Shown here: in pieces, positions 46,466 through 56,414 of the stretch
Position numbering within the stretch: the first letter of the stretch is position 1
Layout: every line of letters starts with the position of its first letter
Assembly (NCBI RefSeq): GCF_003337555.1
Contig: NZ_QPJK01000014.1
Location: forward strand, 101,475 to 165,474
Direction of reading: 5' to 3'
DNA: 64,000 nt
Origin: Pseudorhodoferax soli
Lineage (GTDB): Bacteria; Pseudomonadota; Gammaproteobacteria; Burkholderiales; Burkholderiaceae_C
Notes under the pieces: generated by a model
Database searches by the model: none
What the model was told of the DNA's origin: nothing
What the model saw: the letters and a program-made list of their open reading frames with translations, nothing else
Translations under genes and position numbers: made by a program

Positions 46466-47311
46466 TCATAGCCGGCCCAGGGCCTGCACCTTCCACGCCA
46501 GCCAGAACTTGCGCAGCGGCGTGAGGCTGATGCGCTGGTCCAGCACGGCGAAGTTGTCGCGCTCGATCTCGCGCAAGAGCGTGCGGTAGATGCTGGCCAT
46601 CATGAGCCCGGGCTTCTGCGCGCGCCAGTCGGCGGCCGGCAGCAGCGCCAGCGCCTGGTCGTACAGGCCGTGGGCACGCTCGGCCTGGAAGCGCATCAGC
46701 GCGACGAAGCGCTCGGAGTGCACGCGGTTCAGCAGTTCGTGGGCCTTGACGTCGAAGCGCTGCAGCTCGTCGATGGGCAGGTAGATGCGCCCGCGCATGG
46801 CGTCCTCGCCCACGTCGCGGATGATGTTGGTCAGCTGGAAGGCCAGGCCCAGCGTGTGCGCGTACTCCGTGGTGGCCTCCTGGCTCTGGCCGAAGATGCG
46901 CGCCGAGACCTCGCCGACGATGCCGGCCACGAGGTGGCAATAGCGCTTGAGGCCCGGGAAGTCCAGGTAGCGCGTCTGCTCCAGGTCCATCTGGCAGCCC
47001 TCGACGACGGCTTGCAGGTGGCGCTGCTCGATGCCGAACTGCGGCGCGAGCGGCATCAGCGCCCGCATCACGGGATGGCTGGGTTCGCCGGCATAGGCCT
47101 TGGCGACTTCGGTTTGCCACCAGGCCAGCTTGGTGCGCGCGACCGAGGGGTCGCTGACCTCGTCGACCACGTCGTCGACCTCGCGGCAGAAGGCGTAGAA
47201 CGCGGTGATGGCCGCCCGGCGCGGCTTGGGAAGAAACAGGAAGGCGTAGTAGAAGCTGCTGCCCGAGGCCGCGGCCTTCTGCTGCACGTACTGTTCCGGT
47301 GTCGTTGTCAT
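46466..47311 (-). CDS. hpnD: Presqualene diphosphate synthase HpnD
   Basis: 281 aa from ATG 47311. Trans-isoprenyl diphosphate synthase fold of the squalene/phytoene type with two Asp-rich motifs, CREVDDVVDE and NIIRDVGED, and YLP, YCHLVAGIVGE. It condenses two farnesyl diphosphates. Lies 28 bases after hpnC, with hpnE following. Confidence 0.92.
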   Translation of the reverse strand: MTTTPEQYVQQKAAASGSSFYYAFLFLPKPRRAAITAFYAFCREVDDVVDEVSDPSVARTKLAWWQTEVAKAYAGEPSHPVMRALMPLAPQFGIEQRHLQAVVEGCQMDLEQTRYLDFPGLKRYCHLVAGIVGEVSARIFGQSQEATTEYAHTLGLAFQLTNIIRDVGEDAMRGRIYLPIDELQRFDVKAHELLNRVHSERFVALMRFQAERAHGLYDQALALLPAADWRAQKPGLMMASIYRTLLREIERDNFAVLDQRISLTPLRKFWLAWKVQALGRL

Positions 47312-47339
47312 GGGGCGGGATTGTCCACGGACTGGCTGT

Positions 47340-48188
47340 TCATCCATGCATGCGCCAGGCACGCCAGAGCAGGCGGGGGCCATCGGTCTTGTGGAGCCTG
47401 GGACGTTCGCGCCAGCTGGCGTGGTCCAGCGCGGCGATCTTGTCCAGGATGGCCAGGCCACCTTGCACCACGAAGCGCAGCTCCCAGCCCATGCGGCCTG
47501 GCACGCGGTGCACCAGCGGGGCGCCTTCCAGCATGAGGGCGCGCGCCCACTGCACCTGCTCGGCCACCAGCGCGCGCACCGGGGCCGCCTGCGTCGTGCC
47601 GTGGGCGGCGCAGCGGTCTTGCGGTAGGTAGTAGCGGCCGCGCGGCAGGTCCTCGCTCAGGTCTTGCCAGAAGTTGATGAGCTGCAGCGCATTGCAGATG
47701 GCGTCGCTCTGGCGCAACGCCTCGCGGTCGTGGATGCCATACAGGTGCAGCACCAGCCGGCCGACCGGCGCGGCAGAGCGGCTGCAGTAGTCCAGCAACT
47801 CTGTGCGGTCGGCGTAGCCGGCGCCTTCATCTGTCTTGCGGACGTCCTGCATGAAGGCGTCCAGCAGGTCGTCCAGCGGCGCGAAGGGCAGTTGGTGCCG
47901 GACCCGGGCCTGTTCCAGCGGGGCGAAGACGCCGGGCCAGCGGCCCGACAGCGGCTGCCCTGCATAGAGCGCGGCGAGGTCGGCGCGGTAGAGCGCCAGG
48001 CTTTGCAAGCGGCGCGCAGCGTCGTCGTTTCCCTCGTCGGCGATGTCGTCACCGGTGCGTGCGAACCAGTAGATGGCCGCGATGGCAGGGCGCAGCGCCG
48101 GTGGACAAAGCCACGACGCGACGGGAAAGTTTTCGTAGTGTGTAACGTCCGGCGCAACAGCCGGCGCGCTTTGAGGCCTTGCACGCAT
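47340..48188 (-). CDS. hpnC: Hydroxysqualene synthase HpnC
   Basis: 282 aa from ATG 48188. Same squalene/phytoene synthase fold as HpnD, with FARTGDDIADE and INFWQDLSEDLPRGRYYLP as the Asp motifs. It converts presqualene diphosphate to hydroxysqualene. First gene of the operon; start region is divergent from the RND efflux genes with about 155 bases between. No squalene-hopene cyclase in the window. Confidence 0.92.
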   Translation of the reverse strand: MRARPQSAPAVAPDVTHYENFPVASWLCPPALRPAIAAIYWFARTGDDIADEGNDDAARRLQSLALYRADLAALYAGQPLSGRWPGVFAPLEQARVRHQLPFAPLDDLLDAFMQDVRKTDEGAGYADRTELLDYCSRSAAPVGRLVLHLYGIHDREALRQSDAICNALQLINFWQDLSEDLPRGRYYLPQDRCAAHGTTQAAPVRALVAEQVQWARALMLEGAPLVHRVPGRMGWELRFVVQGGLAILDKIAALDHASWRERPRLHKTDGPRLLWRAWRMHG

Positions 48189-48239
48189 GTGCGCGCGATT
48201 TTCGCTGTGTTTTCCGCGCCAATCCGAACTGTGAGTTGG

Positions 48240-48289
48240 TTGACAATGCGCGAACAATTCTCCTAGATTACTAACCCATCAGTCAGTAG
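48240..48289 (+). promoter_or_regulatory. Promoter and TetR-type operator of the RND efflux operon
   Basis: TTGACA (48240-48245), 18-bp spacer, TAGATT (48264-48269) is a good sigma70 promoter. Overlapping its downstream end is an imperfect palindrome, TTACTAAC (48268-48275) and GTCAGTAG (48282-48289); the half-sites agree at 6 of 8 positions when inverted. That is the position of a repressor operator. No TetR gene is adjacent in the window, so the repressor is unknown. Confidence 0.6.
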
Positions 48290-48345
48290 TGGGCCTGGGG
48301 AGCGGCGGTGTGCGGGCCTCCAGGGCGCTTGTTCGGGGCTTCCCA

Positions 48346-49515
48346 ATGTCAAACCTGCCGAGGCGCGTGCGCCGTTTTTCCTGGCCGTGCGCGGCTGTCC
48401 TGGCCGTGGCGGCCGGGCTGGCGGGGTGCAGCAAGCCGCCGGCCGAGCCCGAACCGATCCGTTCCGTCAAGCTGCTGACCGTGGCGCCTGCGGCATCGAC
48501 CTTCGGCATGGAGTTCGCAGGCGAGGTGCGCCCGCGCATCGAGTCCCGCCTGGGTTTCCGGGTGGCCGGCAAGATCGTGCGGCGCAACGTGGACCTGGGG
48601 CAGACGGTGCGCGTGGGCCAGTTGCTGGCCGAACTCGACGCCCAGGACCTGCGCCTGGCCGCCGATGCGGCACGCGCCCAGGTGGCCGCCGCCCAGACCA
48701 ACCGCGACCTGGCCCTGGCCGACCAGAAACGCTACAAGGAATTGCGCAGCCAGAACTTCATCAGCGGCGCCGAGCTGGAGCGCCGCGAGTCGGCCTACCA
48801 GGCGGCGCAGGCCCAGCTGGACCAGGCCAAGGCCCAGCTGTCGGCCCAGGGCAACCAGACCGGCTACGCGCGCCTGGTGGCCGACGTGGCGGGCGTGGTG
48901 ACGGGCATCGAGGCCGAGCCCGGCCAGGTGGTGGCCGCGGGCACCCCCGTGGTGCGGGTGGCCCAGAGCGGCGTGCGCGACGTGGTGTTCTCGGTGCCGG
49001 AGGACCGCGTGGCGGCCATGGCGGTGGGCTCGCCGGTCGAGGTCCGGCTGTGGAATTCGGACGACACGCTGTCCGGCAAAGTGCGCGAGGTGGCGGCCAG
49101 TGCCGATGTGGCCACGCGCACCTTCCAGGTCAAGGTGGCGCTGGACACCAAGACGCCGCCGCCACTGGGCACCACGGTCACCGTGTCGCCCAAGGCACTG
49201 GGCAGCGGCGGCGTGCCCGTCATCAAGCTGCCGACCAGTGCGTTGCGCCAGGACGCCGGTACCGGCCAGACCTCGGTGCTGGTGCTCGACGAGGCCAGCA
49301 TGACGGTGCGTGCCCAGCCCGTGACCATCGCCACGGCGGACGGCAACGATGCCGTGATCAGCGCCGGCGTGCAGCCCGGCATGCGCGTGGTGGCCGCTGG
49401 CGTGCACGTGCTGACGCCGGGCCAGAAGGTCACGGTCTACCAGCCGCGCGTGGGCGGCGACAAGGCCAACGCCCCTGCCGCTGCTGCCGCCGCCGCTGCC
49501 TCCTCACCGCGCTGA
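48346..49515 (+). CDS. RND efflux periplasmic adaptor (membrane fusion) lipoprotein
   Basis: 389 aa. Lipobox GLAGC near residue 26; lipoyl halves GFRVAGKIVRRNVDLGQTVRVGQ and VVTGIEAEPGQVV flank an alpha-hairpin (about 90-150), then a beta barrel and the membrane-proximal domain. It ends in an Ala-rich tail. It links the RND pump to an outer-membrane factor that is not encoded here. ATG 48346 is after the operator. Confidence 0.9.
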   Translation: MSNLPRRVRRFSWPCAAVLAVAAGLAGCSKPPAEPEPIRSVKLLTVAPAASTFGMEFAGEVRPRIESRLGFRVAGKIVRRNVDLGQTVRVGQLLAELDAQDLRLAADAARAQVAAAQTNRDLALADQKRYKELRSQNFISGAELERRESAYQAAQAQLDQAKAQLSAQGNQTGYARLVADVAGVVTGIEAEPGQVVAAGTPVVRVAQSGVRDVVFSVPEDRVAAMAVGSPVEVRLWNSDDTLSGKVREVAASADVATRTFQVKVALDTKTPPPLGTTVTVSPKALGSGGVPVIKLPTSALRQDAGTGQTSVLVLDEASMTVRAQPVTIATADGNDAVISAGVQPGMRVVAAGVHVLTPGQKVTVYQPRVGGDKANAPAAAAAAAASSPR

Positions 49516-49522
49516 GCCGACG

Positions 49523-52500
49523 ATGAGCGAACCGAACACCATGGACCAGCCCAAGGCTGGCTTCAATCTTTCGCGCTGGGCGCTCGACCACCCGGCGTTG
49601 ACGCGCTACCTGATGGTGGTGCTGATGCTGCTGGGCTTCGCCACCTACTTCCAGCTGGGGCAGGACGAGGACCCGCCGTTCACCTTCCGTGCCATGGTGA
49701 TGCGCACCTACTGGCCCGGCGCCACGGCGCAGCAGGTGGCCGAGCAGGTGACCGACAAGCTGGAGCGCACGCTGCAGGAGGTGCCCTACGCCTTCCGCAT
49801 CCGCAGCTACTCCAAGCCGGGCGAGTCGCAGATCATCTTCGAGCTGAAGGACAACTCGCCCCCCAAGGACGTGGCCAACCTCTGGTACGTGGTGCGCAAG
49901 AAGATCGGCGACATGCGCTACACGCTGCCGCAGAGCGTGCAGGGGCCGTTCTTCAACGACGACTTCGGCGATGTCTATGGCGTGATCTATGCGCTGTCGG
50001 CCGACGGCTTCAGCTACGCCGAGCTCAAGACCTTTGCCGACGATGCACGCCAGACGCTGCTTCGCGTGCCCGACGTGGCCAAGGTCGAGCTGTTCGGCGT
50101 GCAGGACGAGAAGGTCTACATCGAGGTCTCCCAGCGCCGGCTGGCGCAGCTGGGGCTAGACTTCTCGCAGGTGCTGGACCAACTGGGCCAGCAGAACGCG
50201 GTGGCCAGCGCCGGCGCCATCCAGACGCCGCTGGACGTGCTGCAGGTGCGCGTGACAGGCCAGTTCAGCGCCGTCGAGCAACTGCGCGACATGCCGATCC
50301 GCGGGCCTTCGGGCGCGCAGCTGCGCCTGGGCGACATCGCCGAGGTGCGGCGCGGCTACGTCGATCCGCCTGGCGTGAAGGTGCGCCACGACGGGCGCGA
50401 GGTCATCGCGCTGGGCGTGTCCATGACCAAGGGCGGCGACATCATCCGCCTGGGCAAGGCGCTCAAGACGGCCTTCGGCGACATCGAGAAAGCCCTGCCG
50501 GCCGGCGTGCAGCTGGCCCAGGTGCAGGACCAGCCCAGCGCCGTCTCCAACTCGGTCAACGAGTTCGTGAAGGTGCTGATCGAGGCCGTGGTCATCGTGC
50601 TGGCCGTGAGCTTCATCGCGCTGGGCTTTCACCGCCGGCCCGGCGAGCATGGCCTGCTGCGCCGCTACTACATCGACATCCGGCCCGGCCTGGTGGTGGG
50701 CATCACCATCCCGCTGGTGCTGGCCGTGACCTTCCTGGCCATGTGGTACTGGGGCATCGGCCTGCACAAGATCTCGCTGGGCTCGCTGATCATCGCGCTG
50801 GGCCTGCTGGTGGACGACGCCATCATTGCGGTGGAGATGATGGTGCGCAAGATGGAGGAGGGCTACGACAAGGTACGCGCCGCCACCTTCGCCTACGAGA
50901 TCACCGCCATGCCCATGCTGACGGGCACGTTGATCACGGCGGTGGGCTTCCTGCCCATCGGCATCGCCAAGTCGGTCACCGGCGAGTACACCTTCGCGAT
51001 CTTCGCGGTGACGGTGATCGCGCTGGTGCTGAGCTGGTTCGTCTCCGTCTACTTCGTGCCCTACCTGGGCACGCTGCTGCTCAAGGCCCAGCCGCACCAT
51101 GGTGAGGGCGCCGGGCACGGCCAGCCGCACGAGATGTTCGATTCGGGCTTCTACAACGCATTCCGCAGGTCGGTGAACTGGTGCGTGGCGCACCGCTGGC
51201 TGACCATCCTGGCCACGGTGGGCGTGTTCGCGCTGGGCATCGTGGGCATGGGCAAGGTGCAGCAGCAGTTCTTCCCCGACTCGAGCCGGCCCGAGATCCT
51301 GGTGGACCTGTGGCTGCCCGAAGGGTCGTCGTTCGCCGCGAACGAGGCGGTCGCCAAGCGTGTCGAGCAGCGGCTGCAGCAGGAGCAGGGCGTGCGCTCG
51401 GTCACGCTGTGGATCGGCTCGGGCGTGCCGCGCTTCTACCTGCCGCTGGACCAGGTCTTCCCGCAGACCAACGTGTCACAGTTCATCGTGCTGACCGAAT
51501 CGGTGCCGGTGCGCGAGCGCCTGCGCGTGGCCCTGCCCAAGCTGTTGGCCGAGGAGTTCCCCGAGGTGCGCGGCCGCGTCAAGCTGCTGCCGAACGGGCC
51601 GCCGGTGCCGTACCCGGTGCAGTTCCGCGTGATCGGGGGCGACCCGCAGCTGCTGCGCCTGCGCGCCGACGAGGTCAAGGCGGCGATGCGCGAGAGCCCG
51701 AACACGCGCGGCGTCAACGACAACTGGAACGAATCGGTCAAGACCGTGCGGCTGGAGATCGACCAGACCAAGGCCCGGGCGCTGGGGGTGACCAGCCAGT
51801 CCATCGCGCAGACCGCCAACATCGCGCTGACCGGCACGACGGTGGGCCAGTTCCGCGAGTACGACAAGCTGATCGACATCGTGCTGCGCCAGCCGGCCAG
51901 CGAGCGCGCGCTGATCACCAACATCGTCAACGCCTACGTGCCGACCGCCTCGGGCCGCTCGATCCCGCTCACGCAGATCGCCACCCCGGTGTTCAGCTGG
52001 GAGCCGGGCGTGATGTGGCGCGAGAACCGCGACTACGCCATCACGGTCCAGGGCGACGTGGTGGAAGGCCTGCAGGGCGCCACCGTGACCGAGGAACTGC
52101 TGCCCAAGCTGCGCGCGCTGGAGGCCAAGTGGAAGCAGCAGGGCCCGGGCGGCTACGCCGTGCAGGTCTCCGGCGCTGTGGAGGAGAGCAGCCGCGGCTC
52201 CTCGTCCATCGCCGCCGGCGTGCCCATCATGCTGTTCCTGACCTTCACGCTGCTGATGCTGCAGCTGCAGAGCTTCAGCCGCGCCATGCTGGTGTTCCTG
52301 ACCGGCCCCCTCGGCATTGCCGGCGTGGCCGGCGCGCTTCTGTTGCTGAACCGGCCGTTCGGCTTCGTCGCGCTGTTGGGCGTCATCGCGCTGATGGGCA
52401 TGATCCAGCGCAACTCGGTGATCCTGATCGACCAGATCGAACAGGACCGCGCGCGCGGCGTGCCGACCTGGGATGCCATCGTCGAATCCGCCGTGCGCCG

Positions 52501-52720
52501 CTTGCGCCCCATCGTGCTGACCGCGCTGGCGGCCGTGCTCGCCATGATCCCGCTGTCGCGCTCGGTGTTCTGGGGCCCGATGGCGGTGGCCATCATGGGC
52601 GGCCTGATCGTCGCCACGGTGCTCACGCTGCTGTCGCTGCCTGCGATGTATGCAGCCTGGTTCCGCGTGAAGAGGCCCACGGACGAGGAGCGCGCGCGGG
52701 CGCCGGCACCCGGCGTCTGA
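49523..52720 (+). CDS. RND-family efflux transporter, inner membrane pump
   Basis: 1065 aa, full-length, 12 helices in two halves with large periplasmic loops. The AcrB/HAE-type TM4 region LGLLVDDAIIAVEMM carries the proton-relay Asp pair; GRSIPLTQIA and the C-terminal ALMGMIQRNSVILIDQIEQ are conserved. The proton motive force drives export of hydrophobic compounds. Starts 7 bases after the adaptor stop. Substrate unknown. Confidence 0.93.
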   Translation: MSEPNTMDQPKAGFNLSRWALDHPALTRYLMVVLMLLGFATYFQLGQDEDPPFTFRAMVMRTYWPGATAQQVAEQVTDKLERTLQEVPYAFRIRSYSKPGESQIIFELKDNSPPKDVANLWYVVRKKIGDMRYTLPQSVQGPFFNDDFGDVYGVIYALSADGFSYAELKTFADDARQTLLRVPDVAKVELFGVQDEKVYIEVSQRRLAQLGLDFSQVLDQLGQQNAVASAGAIQTPLDVLQVRVTGQFSAVEQLRDMPIRGPSGAQLRLGDIAEVRRGYVDPPGVKVRHDGREVIALGVSMTKGGDIIRLGKALKTAFGDIEKALPAGVQLAQVQDQPSAVSNSVNEFVKVLIEAVVIVLAVSFIALGFHRRPGEHGLLRRYYIDIRPGLVVGITIPLVLAVTFLAMWYWGIGLHKISLGSLIIALGLLVDDAIIAVEMMVRKMEEGYDKVRAATFAYEITAMPMLTGTLITAVGFLPIGIAKSVTGEYTFAIFAVTVIALVLSWFVSVYFVPYLGTLLLKAQPHHGEGAGHGQPHEMFDSGFYNAFRRSVNWCVAHRWLTILATVGVFALGIVGMGKVQQQFFPDSSRPEILVDLWLPEGSSFAANEAVAKRVEQRLQQEQGVRSVTLWIGSGVPRFYLPLDQVFPQTNVSQFIVLTESVPVRERLRVALPKLLAEEFPEVRGRVKLLPNGPPVPYPVQFRVIGGDPQLLRLRADEVKAAMRESPNTRGVNDNWNESVKTVRLEIDQTKARALGVTSQSIAQTANIALTGTTVGQFREYDKLIDIVLRQPASERALITNIVNAYVPTASGRSIPLTQIATPVFSWEPGVMWRENRDYAITVQGDVVEGLQGATVTEELLPKLRALEAKWKQQGPGGYAVQVSGAVEESSRGSSSIAAGVPIMLFLTFTLLMLQLQSFSRAMLVFLTGPLGIAGVAGALLLLNRPFGFVALLGVIALMGMIQRNSVILIDQIEQDRARGVPTWDAIVESAVRRLRPIVLTALAAVLAMIPLSRSVFWGPMAVAIMGGLIVATVLTLLSLPAMYAAWFRVKRPTDEERARAPAPGV

Positions 52721-52771
52721 ACGGTGCCGGCAGGCCGCGCGGGCCGGCCGGCGCGACCGGCTAAAATGTCC

Positions 52772-52777
52772 GGTTGA
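52772..52777 (+). promoter_or_regulatory. -10 box of the tRNA-Leu promoter
   Basis: TAAAAT ends 8 bases before the tRNA-Leu 5' end. No clear -35. Confidence 0.45.
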
Positions 52778-52785
52778 CCGAGACT

Positions 52786-52872
52786 GCGCGGGTGGCGAAA
52801 TTGGTAGACGCACCAGGTTTAGGTCCTGACGCCAGCAATGGTGTGGGGGTTCGAGTCCCCCCCCGCGCACCA
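52786..52872 (+). tRNA. tRNA-Leu (anticodon TAG)
   Basis: 87 bases with the long variable arm expected for Leu. Acceptor GCGCGGG pairs with CCCGCGC, and CCA is encoded. The anticodon loop TTTAGGT is flanked by CAGG and CCTG. It sits 28 bases before the trigger factor gene. Confidence 0.97.
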
Positions 52873-52900
52873 CACCCTATTTCTTTTACCCGAGACCACC

Positions 52901-54214
52901 ATGGCCGTTACTGTTGAAAACCTCGAAAAGCTGGAGCGCAAGATCACCCTGTCGCTGCCGGTGGACGTCATCCAGAACGAGGTCAACAACCGCCTCAAGA
53001 AGCTGGCCCGCACCGTGAAGATGGACGGCTTCCGTCCCGGCAAGGTGCCGATGAACGTCGTGGCGCAGCGCTATGGCTACTCGGTGCACTACGAAGTCAT
53101 GAACGACAAGGTGGGCGAGGCCTTCTCGGTCGCGGCCAACGAAGCCCAGCTGCGCGTGGCCGGTCAGCCGCGCATCAGCGAGAAGGAAGGCGCGCCCGAA
53201 GGCCAGCTGGCCTTCGACGCGGTCTTCGAGGTGTTCCCCGAGGTGGTGATCAACGATCTGGGCACGGCCGAGATCGAGCGCCTGTCGGCCGAGGTGACGG
53301 ACGAAGCCATCGACAAGACGCTGGACATCCTGCGCAAGCAGCGCCGCAGCTTCGCCCAGCGCGCCCAGGACGCCGCCGCCGCGGACGGCGACCGCGTGAC
53401 GGTCGACTTCGAAGGCAAGATCGACGGCGAGCCCTTCCAGGGCGGCAAGGCCGAGGACTTCCAGTACGTGGTCGGCGAAGGCCAGATGCTCAAGGAGTTC
53501 GAGGACGCCGTGCGCGGCATGAAGTCCGGCGAGAGCCGCACCTTCCCGCTGGCCTTCCCGGCCGACTACCATGGCAAGGACGTGGCCGGCAAGCAGGCCG
53601 ACTTCCTGGTCACGGTCAAGAAGATCGAGTCCAGCCACATGCCGGAAGTGGACGACGCGCTGGCCAAGTCCCTGGGCATCGCCGACGGCACGGTGGCCGG
53701 CCTGCGCGCCGACATCCGCAAGAACCTGGAGCGCGAAGTCAAGTTCCGCCTGCTGGCCCGCAACAAGCAGGCCGTGATGGATGCACTGCTGACCAAGGCC
53801 GAACTGGACCTGCCCAACGCCAGCGTGCAGGCCGAAGTCGGCCGCATGATCGAGAGCACGCGTGCCGACCTCAAGCAACGCGGCCTCAAGGATGCCGACA
53901 GCGCGCCGATCCCCGAGGAGATCGTGCGTCCCCAGGCCGAGCGCCGCGTGCGCCTGGGCCTGGTGGTGGCCGAACTCGTCAAGAAGAACGATCTGCTGGC
54001 CAAGCCCGAGCAGATCAAGGCCCACATCGACGACCTGGCCGCCAGCTACGAGAAGCCCGAAGACGTGGTCCGCTGGTACTACGGCGACCGCCAACGCCTG
54101 GCCGACGTGGAAGCCGCCGTGATCGAGAACAACGTGACCGACTACGTGCTGGCCCAGGCCAAGGTCACCGAGAAGGCGATCGGCTTCGACGAGCTGATGG
54201 CGCAGCAGGGCTGA
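52901..54214 (+). CDS. tig: Trigger factor (ribosome-bound chaperone, PPIase)
   Basis: 437 aa from ATG 52901; a longer reading starts inside tRNA-Leu and is not real. Ribosome-binding domain with the signature GFRPGKVP at about 44-51, FKBP-like domain near 150-245 (VTVDFEGKIDGEPFQGG), then the long C-terminal helical arms. It binds nascent chains at the ribosome exit. Followed by clpP and clpX, the usual order. Confidence 0.96.
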   Translation: MAVTVENLEKLERKITLSLPVDVIQNEVNNRLKKLARTVKMDGFRPGKVPMNVVAQRYGYSVHYEVMNDKVGEAFSVAANEAQLRVAGQPRISEKEGAPEGQLAFDAVFEVFPEVVINDLGTAEIERLSAEVTDEAIDKTLDILRKQRRSFAQRAQDAAAADGDRVTVDFEGKIDGEPFQGGKAEDFQYVVGEGQMLKEFEDAVRGMKSGESRTFPLAFPADYHGKDVAGKQADFLVTVKKIESSHMPEVDDALAKSLGIADGTVAGLRADIRKNLEREVKFRLLARNKQAVMDALLTKAELDLPNASVQAEVGRMIESTRADLKQRGLKDADSAPIPEEIVRPQAERRVRLGLVVAELVKKNDLLAKPEQIKAHIDDLAASYEKPEDVVRWYYGDRQRLADVEAAVIENNVTDYVLAQAKVTEKAIGFDELMAQQG

Positions 54215-54234
54215 TGCCCGGGCGGGCCTTGCCT

Positions 54235-54262
54235 CTTGCCTTCGTGCGCAAGGCCCCCATCT
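54235..54262 (+). promoter_or_regulatory. Sigma32-like promoter of clpP
   Basis: CTTGCCT (54235-54241), 13-bp spacer, CCCCATCT (54255-54262) against the heat-shock consensus CTTGAAA ... CCCCATnT. The -10 octamer is a perfect match. It lies in the tig-clpP gap, 30 bases before the clpP ATG. Confidence 0.55.
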
Positions 54263-54292
54263 GACGCTTGCCAACCTAATTCCGGAGAAAAC

Positions 54293-54913
54293 ATGGCCAT
54301 CCACAACAGTTCGCTCGAGACCCAGAACCTGGGCATGGTTCCCATGGTCATCGAGCAGTCGGGCCGCGGCGAGCGTTCCTACGACATCTACTCGCGCCTG
54401 CTGAAAGAGCGCGTGATCTTCCTGGTGGGCGAAGTCAACGACCAGACCGCCAACCTGGTGGTGGCGCAGCTGCTGTTCCTGGAGAGCGAGAACCCCGACA
54501 AGGACATCTCGTTCTACATCAACTCGCCCGGTGGCAGCGTGACGGCCGGCATGGCCATCTACGACACCATGCAGTTCATCAAGCCGGATGTGTCCACCCT
54601 GTGCGTGGGCTTCGCGGCCAGCATGGGCGCCTTCCTGCTGGCGGCCGGTGCCAAGGGCAAGCGCTTCTCGTTGCCCAACTCCAAGATCATGATCCACCAG
54701 GTGCTGGGCGGCGCGCGCGGCCAGGCGACGGACATCGAGATCCATGCGCGGGACATCCTGCGCACCAAGGACCAGATGAACAAGATCCTGGCCGAGCGCA
54801 CGGGCCAGCCCCTGGACAAGATCAAGAACGACACCGAGCGCGACTATTTCCTGGAAGCCAACGAGGCCAAGGAATACGGCATCGTCGACCAGGTGATTTC
54901 ACGCCGGCCCTGA
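54293..54913 (+). CDS. clpP: ATP-dependent Clp protease proteolytic subunit
   Basis: 206 aa from ATG 54293 (CCGGAGAAA upstream). Catalytic triad Ser110 in FAASMGAFL, His135 in IHQVLGG and Asp184 in TERDY, aligned with E. coli Ser111, His136, Asp185. It forms the 14-mer chamber that ClpX and ClpA feed. Confidence 0.97.
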   Translation: MAIHNSSLETQNLGMVPMVIEQSGRGERSYDIYSRLLKERVIFLVGEVNDQTANLVVAQLLFLESENPDKDISFYINSPGGSVTAGMAIYDTMQFIKPDVSTLCVGFAASMGAFLLAAGAKGKRFSLPNSKIMIHQVLGGARGQATDIEIHARDILRTKDQMNKILAERTGQPLDKIKNDTERDYFLEANEAKEYGIVDQVISRRP

Positions 54914-54949
54914 TCCGGCCCCCGCGGCAGCCGCGCGGACTGCGCGGAA

Positions 54950-54983
54950 AACGGCGCCTTTTTGGTGGAAGGCGCCGTTTTTT
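54950..54983 (+). terminator. Rho-independent terminator between clpP and clpX
   Basis: AACGGCGCCTT, loop TTTGGTGG, AAGGCGCCGTT followed by TTTTT. An 11-bp perfect stem with a U-run, 44 bases before clpX, so clpX expression depends on read-through or its own promoter. Confidence 0.9.
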
Positions 54984-55026
54984 GCGTTGGTTATCATTGC
55001 CCAACGTCCTTTAAAGGCATTCCTCC

Positions 55027-56292
<1,266 letters not shown>

Positions 56293-56363
56293 CCGTGCTG
56301 CCGGTGACCGCAAGGGCGGCGCCGGCATTCTTCAATCTCTCCTGTGCCGCGCGCGGCATGGGT

Positions 56364-56391
56364 TGAAAATGTGACACACGCGACCATATTC
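56364..56391 (+). promoter_or_regulatory. Promoter of lon, sigma32-like overlapping a sigma70-like site
   Basis: TTGAAA (56364-56369) with CCATAT (56385-56390). Read as the heat-shock form, TTGAAA and gaCCATaT are separated by 13 bases, the same spacer as in front of clpP. Read as sigma70, TTGAAA-16-CATATT is also plausible. Confidence 0.55.
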
Positions 56392-56414
56392 GCTGGGTCA
56401 CACAAAGGATTCTG

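Noticed and set aside
51476..52873. 465-codon minus-strand frame across the end of the RND gene and tRNA-Leu
   Set aside because: It runs through a tRNA gene and opposite a conserved transporter; no domain seen.
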